From NCBI GenBank assembly GCA_019745975.1, contig JAIESQ010000045.1:104599-168598 (forward strand): DNA of 64,000 nt, read 5' to 3'. A program made the translations under genes and the position numbers. Positions 37,139 to 45,884 of this stretch are shown here, in pieces. Each line of letters starts with the position of its first letter. Position 1 is the first letter of the stretch. Source of the DNA: Pirellulales bacterium (GTDB lineage: Bacteria; Planctomycetota; Planctomycetia; Pirellulales; JAEUIK01). Under the pieces are notes generated by a model, which was not told where the DNA came from, did no database searches, and worked only from the letters and a program-made list of their open reading frames with translations.

Positions 37139-39154
37139 CTAATGCGCTCCGGCCGCCACGCCCGCAGGCTTTGCCGTCGCGCCGTTGCCGTCGCCGCCGG
37201 CCGCCTTACGACGCGCCTGGCGCTGGTTCCACACTTCCTCGATCACTTCAGCGCCGACCAGGCCGTACAACCTCGGCCGCGGCGGGATCAGTGTCGTGTC
37301 GACTTCCTCGTACGAAATCTGCGGCTCCCCGTCGGCGCCGTGTTCGCTGATCGTCGACTTGAGGAAGCGGCGATTGTTTTCCTCGAAGCGGTCGCACCAC
37401 GCTTCGGCCTCGCGGCGGCGCGCGGCCGGCTCGGTCGCCGCGATCCCCGGCATGGCGAAGTCGGGTTTGAAGTGCGCCCCTCGGCACTCGTCGCGCAGCC
37501 GGGCACCTTTCAAGATCGCCTTGGCCAGCGGGAACATATCTTCGAGCGCTTTGGTGAACACCACGTTCTGGTTGGTCCAACTGCCGGTATCGGAAAGCGA
37601 AGCGCGGCCAGCCCGCTGTTCAAACTCCTGCACCTCGCCGTAGGCTTCGTCGAGAATGTTGTTGTAGCGCACCACCGTGGCGGCGCGCGTCATGCACTGC
37701 CCTAGCTCGTGATGCACGAGGTAGGGGTTCTCGCCGCCGCCGCTGCGCGCCAGCAGAGCGTCGTGCCGCGCTTGTTCGCGCTTGAGCGCCTGGTCGTATA
37801 GCGTCGCCCGCCCTTCGCCGGCTGCCTTGCTCTGCGACTTGAGCCACGTCTGCACGCTGGGAGCCACGATCAAGCCGCTGAAGATGCAGCTCAACAGCGA
37901 GTTGGCTCCCAACCGGTTGGCGCCGTGATACTGGTAATCGCACTCGCCGATCGCATACAGCCCGGGAATGCTCGTCTGCTGATTGCGCGGGCTACCGAGC
38001 TTGAGCCCGCCGTCGGCCGTGCGCTCGTAGTCGACCCACAGCCCGCCCATGAAGTAGTGGACCGCGGGAAAGATCTTCATCGGCACGTCGCGCGGATCGA
38101 CACCCTGGAACTTCTCGTAGATTTCGAGGATGCCGCCGAGCTTGAGATCGAGCATCTCGCGCGGCAGGTGCGTCAGGTCGAGGTACACGCAGAGCCGATC
38201 GTGCTCGACGCTCAGCCCCTCGTGCGTGCAGACATTGAAGATCTCGCGCGTGGCGATGTCGCGCGGCACGAGATTGCCGTACTTGGGGTACCGCTCTTCG
38301 AGGAAGTAATACCGCTCGCTATCGGGAATCTGCCGCGGATCGCGCGAGTCCTGTGGCTTGCGCGGCACCCACACGCGGCCCCCTTCGCCGCGGGCGCTCT
38401 CGCTCATCAGCCGCAGCTTGTCGGCGCCGGGAATGGCGGTGGGGTGAACCTGCACGAACTCGGCATTGCCGTAGCGGGCCCCCGCCTGATAGCAGCGGCT
38501 GGCGGCGCCGCCGGTGCAGACCATCGACATCGTTGAGCGGCCGAAGATCAACCCGGCTCCCCCCGAGGCCACGATCACGGCGTCGGCCGGAAACGCGCGG
38601 ATCTCCATGCTGTAGAGATCCTGTCCCACACAGCCCCGGCACACACCGGCGTCGTCGAGGATCGGTCCGAGAAAATCCCAGAACTCGAACTTGCGAATCT
38701 TGCCTTCGCTCTCCCAGCGGCGCACTTGTTCGTCGAGTGCGTAGAGCAGTTGCTGCCCCGTGGTCGCGCCGGCGAAGGCCGTGCGTTTGAACAGCGTGCC
38801 ACCGAAGCGGCGCTGATCGCGGAAACCTTCCTCCGTGCGATTGAACGGCACGCCGAGCCGATCCATCAGGTCGATGATCTTCGGCCCCCACCAGGCCATT
38901 TCTTTGACTGGCGGCTGATGCTGCAAAAAGTCGCCACCGTACACCGTGTCGTCAAAGTGCAGCCACTCGTTGTCACCCTGCTGCCGGGTGAGCGCGTTGA
39001 CGCTGTTGATCCCCCCCTGGGCGCACACGCTGTGCGAGCGCTTCACCGGCGTGAGGCTCATCAGGTCGACCGCCACGCCCAGTTCGGCCAGTTTCATGGC
39101 GGCCGCCAGGCCCGCCAGCCCGCCGCCGACGATCATCACCCGCTGGTCGGCCAT
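37139..39154 (-). CDS. sdhA: Succinate dehydrogenase/fumarate reductase flavoprotein subunit
   Basis: 671 aa. Rossmann motif VMIVGGGLAGLAAAMKLAE at the N-terminus; the FAD-attaching His41 lies in RSHSVCAQGGIN; the active-site region has THEGLSVEHDR and MGGLWVDYERTADG, and NRLGANSLLSCIFSG binds FAD. It oxidises succinate to fumarate (or the reverse) in complex II. Length and motifs are closest to the SdhA of the di-haem SdhC type (epsilonproteobacterial/Bacillus-like). Ends in an Ala/Gly-rich tail. Confidence 0.96.
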   Translation of the reverse strand: MADQRVMIVGGGLAGLAAAMKLAELGVAVDLMSLTPVKRSHSVCAQGGINSVNALTRQQGDNEWLHFDDTVYGGDFLQHQPPVKEMAWWGPKIIDLMDRLGVPFNRTEEGFRDQRRFGGTLFKRTAFAGATTGQQLLYALDEQVRRWESEGKIRKFEFWDFLGPILDDAGVCRGCVGQDLYSMEIRAFPADAVIVASGGAGLIFGRSTMSMVCTGGAASRCYQAGARYGNAEFVQVHPTAIPGADKLRLMSESARGEGGRVWVPRKPQDSRDPRQIPDSERYYFLEERYPKYGNLVPRDIATREIFNVCTHEGLSVEHDRLCVYLDLTHLPREMLDLKLGGILEIYEKFQGVDPRDVPMKIFPAVHYFMGGLWVDYERTADGGLKLGSPRNQQTSIPGLYAIGECDYQYHGANRLGANSLLSCIFSGLIVAPSVQTWLKSQSKAAGEGRATLYDQALKREQARHDALLARSGGGENPYLVHHELGQCMTRAATVVRYNNILDEAYGEVQEFEQRAGRASLSDTGSWTNQNVVFTKALEDMFPLAKAILKGARLRDECRGAHFKPDFAMPGIAATEPAARRREAEAWCDRFEENNRRFLKSTISEHGADGEPQISYEEVDTTLIPPRPRLYGLVGAEVIEEVWNQRQARRKAAGGDGNGATAKPAGVAAGAH

Positions 39155-39250
39155 GTTGGTTACGCCTTTCCGCAAATTCGTTGAGATGCTTATCGATTGA
39201 GCGCCTGCGCTCGGGCGATGGCATCGCCGCGCGCTTCGCGCCAAATCAGC

Positions 39251-40105
39251 TTAGGTCTTATCTAGCGGCGCCGGCTCGCCGGTCGCCTGGGCTTTGTCGG
39301 GCCCGGCCGCGCCCGCCGGTTCGAGGGCTTTCAGGTGCGGTTTATGCAACTCGAGTTCTGCGGGCGACAGGTCGCCGTCGGCCAGTTTGTTCGCGTTGAT
39401 CTTTTGTTCGACTTCGTAAGCGCCCTTCACGTCGACCGTGCTGATGCCAAACAACGCCGACATGCCGACCGCCGCCAGCGCCACGCCAAACGCGCCGCAC
39501 ACCCAGTTCGCGCGGCGCTGCGCGGCCGGCGTGGTCCATAAGCCCCAGGTGATGCCCGAGGTCCAGAGGCCGTTGGCCAGGTGATAGACGCACGACAGAA
39601 TGCCGATCGCGTAAGCGATCTCAATCCAGAATGATGCTTGAATCGCGTCGGCGGCCGACGACGTGGCGTGCAAATGGCTGAACTTGCCTTGCCCCAATTG
39701 GTGCGCGACCGGTTTGACCCAGCCGTGCAACTGCAGCACGTGAAAGAAGATGAACGCCAGCGCGATCCAGGCGGTCGCCCGTTGCAGCAGGTAGCGGACG
39801 TTGCCGCCGTACGGATAGCTGCTGGTGTTCGAAGTGCCGCTGCGGATGATCGCCACCCCGACGACCGCGTGAAAAATGATCGGCAGAAAAATGAACGTCC
39901 ATTCGACCGCCGGCAGCAGCACTCCCAGGCTGTGGATCGAGTCGACCGCCCGCTGAAACGACCGCGCCCCGTTGAGCACCGTGGCGTTGGTCAGCAGGTG
40001 CACCACCATATAGGCGCCCACCGGGACCAGGCCCGAGAGCGAGTGCAATCGGCGGATCAAGAACTCGTGACGAACAAAAAACGAGTCGCTCGTGGTTGCG
40101 GTCAC
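39251..40105 (-). CDS. sdhC: Succinate dehydrogenase cytochrome b558 subunit
   Basis: 284 aa with five membrane helices. The haem-ligand histidines fit positions in RLHSLSGLVPVGAYMVVHLL, IFHAVVGV, FHVLQLHGW and CVYHLANGLW, as in the single-subunit di-haem anchors of Bacillus-type SdhC. GTG start with GAAGGA 6 bp upstream. It anchors SdhAB and reduces menaquinone. The C-terminal about 55 residues are hydrophilic and Ala/Glu/Lys-rich, longer than usual. It is the first gene of the operon. Confidence 0.92.
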   Translation of the reverse strand: MTATTSDSFFVRHEFLIRRLHSLSGLVPVGAYMVVHLLTNATVLNGARSFQRAVDSIHSLGVLLPAVEWTFIFLPIIFHAVVGVAIIRSGTSNTSSYPYGGNVRYLLQRATAWIALAFIFFHVLQLHGWVKPVAHQLGQGKFSHLHATSSAADAIQASFWIEIAYAIGILSCVYHLANGLWTSGITWGLWTTPAAQRRANWVCGAFGVALAAVGMSALFGISTVDVKGAYEVEQKINANKLADGDLSPAELELHKPHLKALEPAGAAGPDKAQATGEPAPLDKT

Positions 40106-40573
40106 GGAACATCCTTCGCCAGCCAGGCGGAAAGCTCCCAGCGGCTACGCTGTAAACGTTGCTGGCCGGTGGGGTTGCGACGACAATCGGCAACCGAACC
40201 GGCCCTGAGCGCCGTTCAGTATAAGGCCACGGCCCCGGCTGACAAGCGACGCGGCCATCTGCGCGGACCCGCCGCACTTTTGCCGGTCGTCGCTGCTTCA
40301 ATCGGCGCCTTCTCGACACCTTGAATTGTACGCCGCGCGACGGGCAGGGCGACTCGCCTCGGCGCCGACCGATAGCGCGACACGACCGCCGCCGGCGATA
40401 GCTCGAAGCGGCGGCCAACCGTGCCATCGCCAGCGCGCTCGGGCCTCCTGATTTCGTGAATTGGCGTCCGTCGCGCCCCTGCTTCACCTGCCCGGCGTGC
40501 CGCTTGCGACCGCTATGCCAAGCTACTAAAACAACTTGGTCGCCGCCGCGTTTCGCCAGCACGTGGGGAGTTT
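40106..40573. other. Intergenic region upstream of sdhC, no gene recognised
   Basis: About 470 bp before the first hairpin repeat. Open frames here (for example the minus-strand extension over sdhC) are GC-driven and lack domains. Promoters for the sdh operon and the divergent cupin gene must lie between here and 40771, but none is recognisable with confidence. Confidence 0.45.
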
Positions 40574-40635
40574 GTAGGGTGCGTGAAACGCACCAAACCA
40601 ATCCGTCAAATCCTGGTGTGCTTCGCACACCCTAC
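40574..40635. repeat. Family D palindromic repeat, copy 1
   Basis: Starts GTAGGGTGCGTGAAACGCACC and ends with GGTGTGCTTCGCACACCCTAC, an interrupted palindrome in which both arms also fold into small hairpins (GTGCG-TGAAA-CGCAC; GTGTGC-TTC-GCACAC). Confidence 0.85.
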
Positions 40636-40666
40636 CAAAACACTCGCACCAGAATATTCCTAGTTT

Positions 40667-40728
40667 GTAGAGTGCGCGAAACGCACCAGCATCAGGCACC
40701 AATGCCCGGTGTGCTTCGCACACCCTAC
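40667..40728. repeat. Family D palindromic repeat, copy 2
   Basis: Second copy 32 bp after the first, same orientation and length (62 bp), starting GTAGAGTGCGCGAAACGCACC and ending in GCTTCGCACACCCTAC. The central loop sequence differs between the copies while both arms are kept, which suggests selection or recent copying of the stem. Confidence 0.85.
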
Positions 40729-40771
40729 AAGAACCACCGCATCCGCATCGTCATAAAGGAATCGTCCCACC

Positions 40772-42019
40772 ATGATTCGTTCGACCGTCGCCAAGGCCGA
40801 TAACGTCGCCGCCTTGCTGGATCGCGCCTTGTCCGCCGGCGAAGGGATGCTGCGCCTCACCCCCAACTGGGTGCCGCGCAGCTTTCTGCACCCCGGCAAG
40901 CGAATCAAACTGGCCCCCACCGACTGGTACGCCTACGGAGCCCACCGCGGCGGCATCGACGAGCGCTGGTTCGCCAGCACTACCGAAGCGGCCAACGAAG
41001 GGCGCGTGCCCGACGAAGGGCTCAGCTACATCACCATCGAAGGCCAAAAATTCCAACTGCGCGACGCCGTGGCCGAAGCCGGCGACCGCCTCATCGGTAA
41101 AGCGCTGTTCAGCAAGTACAAGAAGTGGCCCGTCTATTCGAAGTTCTTCGACAACATGGGGCCGATCCCCCATCACATGCACCAAAGCTTCGAGCACGCC
41201 AGGCTCACTGGTCAGGAGGGCAAGCCCGAGAGCTATTACTTCCCGCCGCAGTTGAACAACGTCGACAATAACTTCGCTTACACCTTCATGGGCCTGGAGC
41301 CGGGCACCACCAAAGGCGACGTCCGCCGCTGCCTCGAAAACTGGTCGCAAGGCGACAACGGCATTCTCGATCTGTCGCGCGCCTACCGCCTCAAGCGCGG
41401 CACCGGCTGGCTGATTCCCCCCGGCGTGCTGCACGCCCCCGGTTCGCTCTGCACCTACGAGCCGCAGTGGGGCTCCGACGTCTTCGGCATGTTCCAGTCG
41501 CTTTGCGAAGGTCGCGAAGTCCCCTGGTCGCTGCTCGTGAAAGACGTGCCGAAGGAAAAGCACCACGATCTCGACTTCATCATCAGCCAGTTGGACTGGG
41601 AGAAGAACGTCGACACCCACTTCAAGGAACACAATTACCTGGAGCCGATCGTCGACGAGTCGCGCAGCGGCCCGGGCTACACCGACCGCTGGATCGTCTA
41701 CGGCACCATCGACGGGCAGCAGCTCTTTAGCGCCAAGGAACTGACGGTTGAGCCGGGCGCGAAGTGCAAGCTGCAAGATCCCGGCGCCAGCGGCTGGATC
41801 ACCGTGCAAGGGCGCGGCCGCATCGGCAAGCTGCCACTGCAAACGCCGGCCATGATCCACTTCGGCGAAGACACCGAGGACGAAGTGTTCATCACGCACG
41901 CCGCGGCGACCGCCGGCGTCGAAGTGGAAAACACCGGCAGCGAGCCGCTGGTGAGCCTGCGCTACTTCGGCCCCGACACGCATCCCAAGCTGCCGGCCGT
42001 CGGCGCCGCCAAGAAATAA
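40772..42019 (+). CDS. Cupin protein of the class I mannose-6-phosphate isomerase type
   Basis: 415 aa. Metal-binding histidines are expected in PIPHHMHQSFEH; the later RGTGWLIPPGVLHAPGSLC matches the second half of the phosphomannose-isomerase metal site (PAGxxHA-like). A C-terminal cupin repeat follows (VEPGAKCKLQDPGASGWI). I assign it to sugar-phosphate isomerisation or a related sugar metabolism role by fold only. AAAGGA lies about 13 bp before the ATG. It is followed on the same strand by a TIM-barrel isomerase, a common planctomycete pairing. Confidence 0.75.
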   Translation: MIRSTVAKADNVAALLDRALSAGEGMLRLTPNWVPRSFLHPGKRIKLAPTDWYAYGAHRGGIDERWFASTTEAANEGRVPDEGLSYITIEGQKFQLRDAVAEAGDRLIGKALFSKYKKWPVYSKFFDNMGPIPHHMHQSFEHARLTGQEGKPESYYFPPQLNNVDNNFAYTFMGLEPGTTKGDVRRCLENWSQGDNGILDLSRAYRLKRGTGWLIPPGVLHAPGSLCTYEPQWGSDVFGMFQSLCEGREVPWSLLVKDVPKEKHHDLDFIISQLDWEKNVDTHFKEHNYLEPIVDESRSGPGYTDRWIVYGTIDGQQLFSAKELTVEPGAKCKLQDPGASGWITVQGRGRIGKLPLQTPAMIHFGEDTEDEVFITHAAATAGVEVENTGSEPLVSLRYFGPDTHPKLPAVGAAKK

Positions 42020-42037
42020 GTGCGACGCGGCCAGGAC

Positions 42038-42110
42038 GGGGACGGGAGTCGTTTCTGGCCGACGTCTTTTCATTGACACAAATCATCACCCAGAAACGAC
42101 TCCCGTCCCC
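42038..42110. repeat. Perfect 21-bp inverted repeat between isomerase genes (family E)
   Basis: The arm starting GGGGACGGGAGTCG at 42038-42058 is matched exactly, in reverse complement, at 42090-42110, with a 31-base spacer. It fills the gap between the cupin and TIM-barrel genes. It could be a processing or attenuation hairpin, or a mobile palindrome; no U-run follows. Confidence 0.9.
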
Positions 42111-42150
42111 CTAGGTCAGTCTCAGAACAACGCCCCTAGCGGAGCCCCGC

Positions 42151-43080
42151 ATGACCAAGCGCATCTCGATCGGCACCTGGGCCTATTCGATCGGTCCCTA
42201 TGCCGACAAGCCGGTCCCCTTTACCGAAGTCGTCACCAAGCTCCACGAGCTGGGCTTCGACGGCCTGGAGCTCGGCGGCTTCGGCGTACACCCCAATCCC
42301 GACTTGCAAAAGACCAAGGAAGAACGCGCCAAGGTCCGCGAGCTCTGGGAATCGCGCGGCATGGGCTGCTCGGGCCTGGCCGCCGATCTCTGGAGCGAAA
42401 AACTGATCACCGCTCCCGACGACAGCTCCTACCTGGCCACCTTCAAGAAGAACGTCGCGTTCTGCAACGACCTGGGGATCGACGTGATCCGCGTCGACAC
42501 CACCGAAGACCCCGGCGTGCTCGGCCAGGTCCCCGGCGAAGAAGCCAAGCCGGTGCAAGTGCCCTACGCCGACGCGCTGAAGCGCGTGGCCGGCACGTGG
42601 CGCAAGTGCGCCCAGCACGCCGCCGACCACGGAGTGCGCGTCGTCTGGGAGTTCGAGCCCGGCTTCGCCTTCAACAAGCCCAGCGACATCTTCCGCGTAT
42701 TGGACGCCGTGGGGCACGACAACTTCAGCACGATGTACGACACCTGCCACGCCAACATGGTCGCCCGCCACGGCTCGCGGCAGCCTGGCCAGCGCGAAAC
42801 CCTCAAAGGGGGCGCTCGCGAGCTGGCCGAAAAGCTCAAAAGCAAGATCGGCCGCGTGCACCTGATCGACTCCGACGACTCGCTGCACGACAACCACACC
42901 AGCACGCATCCGCCCTTCGGCGAAGGCCATCTCGACTTCGACGACCTCATGCCGGCAATCGTGGCGGCCGGCTGCCCCGACGACTGGTGGACGATCGACC
43001 TCTGCTTCTGGCCCGACGCCTGGAAAGCCACGGCCAAGTGCAAAGTGGCCATCGACAAGCTGGCGCAAAAATACGGCTAG
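42151..43080 (+). CDS. Sugar phosphate isomerase/epimerase (xylose-isomerase-like TIM barrel)
   Basis: 309 aa. Typical AP-endonuclease-2-like barrel: ISIGTWAYSIGPYADKPVPF at the start, KLHELGFDGLELGGFG, Glu in VRVVWEFEPGFAFN, His and Asp in TMYDTCHANM, GRVHLIDSDDSLHDNHTSTH, and FGEGHLDFDDLMPAI. These supply the metal-binding Glu/Asp/His set. Substrate unknown; the adjacent cupin gene suggests a joint sugar pathway. Confidence 0.85.
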   Translation: MTKRISIGTWAYSIGPYADKPVPFTEVVTKLHELGFDGLELGGFGVHPNPDLQKTKEERAKVRELWESRGMGCSGLAADLWSEKLITAPDDSSYLATFKKNVAFCNDLGIDVIRVDTTEDPGVLGQVPGEEAKPVQVPYADALKRVAGTWRKCAQHAADHGVRVVWEFEPGFAFNKPSDIFRVLDAVGHDNFSTMYDTCHANMVARHGSRQPGQRETLKGGARELAEKLKSKIGRVHLIDSDDSLHDNHTSTHPPFGEGHLDFDDLMPAIVAAGCPDDWWTIDLCFWPDAWKATAKCKVAIDKLAQKYG

Positions 43081-43097
43081 TGCGACGTGAGTCCGTG

Positions 43098-43423
43098 CCG
43101 GGGACTGGTACATTTTTCGGAGTCAACCGGGTGTGCCACTGCTTGGCAGTCGGCCGTTCGTGTGTTGCCTTGGCGCATGCGATCCGCCGACGAACAAGCA
43201 GTGAGGACTGGTACATTTTGCGGCGTGCGGCGCCGCGATGGCCAGTAGCCTTCGTCCGAAAACATGTACCTGTCCCCCTCGGCTGCTTGTTTGGCTTCGC
43301 CGCGGGACCGCGGCGCGCCTGCTTGCCACAACGGCAATCCGGGGACTGGTACATTTTTCGGCGTGTGATGTTCTTTCAACCGGCCCGCGCCGACCGAAAA
43401 CATGTACCTGTCCCCCTCCGCTG
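43098..43423. repeat. Cluster of family C repeats around GGGACTGGTACATTTTTCGG
   Basis: Three direct copies of GGGGACTGGTACATTTTTCGG-type sequence (near 43100, 43205 with GAGGACTGG, and 43341) and two inverse copies CCGAAAACATGTACCTGTCC (near 43257 and 43396) fall within 330 bp, with family B copy 1 between them. The whole gap 43081-43458 is repeat DNA; no gene is seen in it. Confidence 0.85.
43129..43203. repeat. Family B palindromic repeat, copy 1
   Basis: About 75 bp from GGGTGTGCCACTGCTTGG to GACGAACAAGCAGTG. The ends are imperfect inverted copies (CACTGCTTG / CAAGCAGTG, GTCGG / CCGAC). It differs from the copies at 45459 and 45809 by a few transitions. Confidence 0.85.
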
Positions 43424-43458
43424 CTCAACGGCAATCAAAACCCGGCTATCATGACCGC

Positions 43459-44043
43459 ATGGACCCGCTGCCGCGCGAAGCCGACCAGGCGATCTTCACC
43501 CGCCGTGCCGCCATCGCGTGTGCGGTGCTCTTCGCGACGCTCGTTACCACGCAGCGGCTCATGGGGCGCGAGTTCGTCAGCGACTCGGGCTTCGGCCTCT
43601 GGACCGGCGCTTGGACGCCGAACACCTCGCAGTGGATCGCGGATCCCTATTCCACCTCGCACGTCCTGCACGGGGTCTTCTTCTACTGGCTGCTGTTGCC
43701 GCTGGCACGCTGGCTCTCGGTCCCCGCGCGGCTGATCGCGGCCACCGCGATCGAGACCGGCTGGGAGCTGTTGGAAAACTCGCCGCTGGTCATCGAGCGC
43801 TACCGCGCCAACACCGCTTCGCTGGATTACTACGGCGACAGCATCATGAATTCGACCTGCGATACGCTCTGCGCCATGCTCGGGTTCTGGCTGGCGTGGC
43901 GGTTCGGCTGGAAGTGGATGATCGCCCTGATCGTGGCGATCGAGCTGGCCATGCTGTACTTTGTCCGCGACAACCTGACGCTCAACATCCTGATGCTGCT
44001 CTGGCCGAGCGAAACGATCAAAGCCTGGCAGACCGGTGGGTAG
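43459..44043 (+). CDS. DUF2585 (UPF0314-type) membrane protein
   Basis: 194 aa with about four membrane helices. Matches the DUF2585 pattern strongly: DPYSTSHVLHGVFFYWLLLP, then ETGWELLENSPLVIERYR, LDYYGDSIMNSTCDTLCAML and FVRDNLTLNILMLLWPSE. The family is known from alphaproteobacteria and planctomycetes and has no assigned function. The start chosen is the ATG at the beginning of the hydrophilic N-terminus; the preceding in-frame part is family C repeat. Confidence 0.88.
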   Translation: MDPLPREADQAIFTRRAAIACAVLFATLVTTQRLMGREFVSDSGFGLWTGAWTPNTSQWIADPYSTSHVLHGVFFYWLLLPLARWLSVPARLIAATAIETGWELLENSPLVIERYRANTASLDYYGDSIMNSTCDTLCAMLGFWLAWRFGWKWMIALIVAIELAMLYFVRDNLTLNILMLLWPSETIKAWQTGG

Positions 44044-44096
44044 CCTGCGGCTGTCAGCGATTTTCGATTGTTCCCAAACGTTGAGGAAGCCACGCG

Positions 44097-45392
44097 ATGC
44101 GTACTCGATTTTGCGGGTCTGGTTCGGGTGCCACTGCTGGCTTGTCCAGCAGTGCGCGTTGCGCGAGCCACAACACCAGCCCGAAGCGCAGCGAGGGAGC
44201 ATCCACTCCCCTCTCCCCTTGTGGGAGAGGGGTAGGGGGTGAGGGGTTTTCCTCCTTATTCCTTTCCTCTCACCTCTGGCCTCTCGCCTCTCGCCTGTTC
44301 TCGTTGGGTGCCATTGCTGGCGGGCATCGACCGCCGGAGGCGGGTGGACCCAGCAGTGCCAAGTTCGACGTGCTGCTACTAAAATTCCTTCTCTTCGTCG
44401 TGCTGATTGCCGGCGCATCGCGCGCGGTCGCCGCCGAACCAGCCGACGCGGCGCCGATCGCGGCGCTGCGGCTCAATCAAATTCAAGTCGTCGGCACGCA
44501 CAACAGCTACCATGTCCGCCCGCCGGCGGCGATGCTCAAAACGGCCATCGCCGTCCGCAAAGACGCCAAGGAATGGGACTACACGCGGCAACCGCTCGAC
44601 CAGCAGCTCGATCAGGGAATCCGCAGCTTCGAGCTCGATTTGCACGCCTCCGACAGCGGCTGGCAGGTGATGCACGTGCCGATCTTCGACCCCGGCACGA
44701 CCGTCGCCACCTTCCGCGACGCCTTGCAGGTGATCGCCGCCTGGTCGCAAAAGCACCCGCGGCACGTCCCCGTCTCGCTGTTGCTTGAGCTCAAGGAGGA
44801 GGGCTTCCAGCTCAATCGGCGCCGCTTTCGCCAGCCGACGGCCCAGGACATCGAGCGGCTCGACGAGGAAATCCGCGATGTCCTTTCAGACGAGCGGCTG
44901 CTGGTGCCCGACGACGTGCGCGGCCAGCACGCCACGCTGTTTGCAGCCGTGGCGGCCGGCGCTTGGCCGACCCTGGCCGACGCGGCCGGCCAGGTCTTTG
45001 TGATCTTGCACGAGACCGGCGCGAATCGCGACGCCTATCTCGCAGGGCATCCCGCGCTCGAAGGCCGGGCGATGTTTGTCGAGTCGGACCCCGGCGCGCC
45101 GCACGCCGCCGTCTTGATTCGCAACAATCCCACTGATCCTCAGATCGCCGAGCTCGCGCGCCAGGGCTACCTGGTCCGCACGCGCGTCGATTCGCAGGGC
45201 GATTGGGACGCTGCGCGCCGCGACGCCGGACTGGCCAGCGGCGCCCACGTGCTGACGACCGACTATCCGCCGGGCGAGATCGCCGCCGAGCGCGCGTTCG
45301 CTTTCAAGGAACTTGCGCCGGCCCGCGTCAATCCGGTCACCGGGCCTGAAAACGTGCGTGGCGAGTTGCTCAAGGAACCGCTCGGCGAGTAG
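44097..45392 (+). CDS. Exported PI-PLC-like phosphodiesterase with repeat insertion in the leader
   Basis: 431 aa as written. The mature part resembles the calcium-dependent phosphatidylinositol-specific phospholipase C family: IQVVGTHNSYHVRPP with the catalytic His, QQLDQGIRSFELDLHAS and VMHVPIFDPGTTVATFRDAL. The ATG at 44097 has GAGGAAG 7 bp upstream and encodes MRTRF; then come about 85 residues from a compound repeat, then LLLKFLLFVVLIAGASRAVA, a perfect signal-peptide core. A GTG at 44370 would start just before that core and is the alternative start. Confidence 0.8.
   Translation: MRTRFCGSGSGATAGLSSSARCASHNTSPKRSEGASTPLSPCGRGVGGEGFSSLFLSSHLWPLASRLFSLGAIAGGHRPPEAGGPSSAKFDVLLLKFLLFVVLIAGASRAVAAEPADAAPIAALRLNQIQVVGTHNSYHVRPPAAMLKTAIAVRKDAKEWDYTRQPLDQQLDQGIRSFELDLHASDSGWQVMHVPIFDPGTTVATFRDALQVIAAWSQKHPRHVPVSLLLELKEEGFQLNRRRFRQPTAQDIERLDEEIRDVLSDERLLVPDDVRGQHATLFAAVAAGAWPTLADAAGQVFVILHETGANRDAYLAGHPALEGRAMFVESDPGAPHAAVLIRNNPTDPQIAELARQGYLVRTRVDSQGDWDAARRDAGLASGAHVLTTDYPPGEIAAERAFAFKELAPARVNPVTGPENVRGELLKEPLGE
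44119..44376. repeat. Compound repeat island inside the PI-PLC-like gene leader
   Basis: Contains half a family A core (44126-44155, GGTGCCACTGCTGG to CCAGCAGTGCG), then a hairpin repeat CCCCTCTCCCC-TTG-TGGGAGAGGGG (44207-44232, followed by GGTAGGGGGTGAGGGG), a CTCTGGCCTCTCGCCTCTCG simple stretch, and a second, truncated family A-related core (44306 to about 44370). The island stays in frame with the gene on both sides. Confidence 0.75.
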
Positions 45393-45458
45393 CGCCGGGG
45401 CCTGGCATATTTTTCGACGTGCGACGAGCCTGGGGACTGTCCCGTTTTCGGTGTCATC

Positions 45459-45534
45459 CGGGTGTGCCACTGCTTGGTAGTCGGCCGTTCGTGCGTTGCC
45501 TCGGCACATGCGATCCGCCGACGAACAAGCAGTG
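45459..45534. repeat. Family B palindromic repeat, copy 2
   Basis: 76-bp copy beginning CGGGTGTGCCACTGCTTGG and ending GACGAACAAGCAGTG; directly preceded by GGGGACTGTCCCGTTTTCGG and followed by a family C unit. Confidence 0.85.
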
Positions 45535-45808
45535 CGGACTGGTACATTTTTCGGCGTGCGACGTGCCTGGGGACTGTCCCCTTATTCGGTGCTCGACTTC
45601 GCGATAGCTAACCGGCGTCGCCCGAATACAGGGGACTGTCCCCCTCCGCCCCTCGCGCGACATCACGCCGGGGACTGTCCCGTGTTAGCCGCGCATGCGG
45701 CGAAATCGCTTAGCCGTGGGTGCAACCCACGGAACCGTGTCCCAATCGAATCCTCAAGCCGCGCAGCGGCGACATCGTGTTGGGGGCTTTCCCGTTTTCG
45801 GTGTCATC

Positions 45809-45884
45809 CGGGTGCGCCACTGCTTGGTAGTCGGCCGTTCGTGCGTTGCCTCGGCACATGCGATCCGCCGACGAACAAGCAGTG
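45809..45884. repeat. Family B palindromic repeat, copy 3
   Basis: 76-bp copy almost identical to copy 2 (GGTGCGCC instead of GGTGTGCC). The similarity extends upstream through CCCGTTTTCGGTGTCATCC, so copies 2 and 3 share a longer duplicated unit of about 100 bp. Confidence 0.85.

Noticed and set aside
40751..42079. Minus-strand open frame of 442 codons over the cupin gene
   Set aside because: Antisense of a well-supported gene; the peptide is rich in Ala/Gly/Val/His without domain structure.
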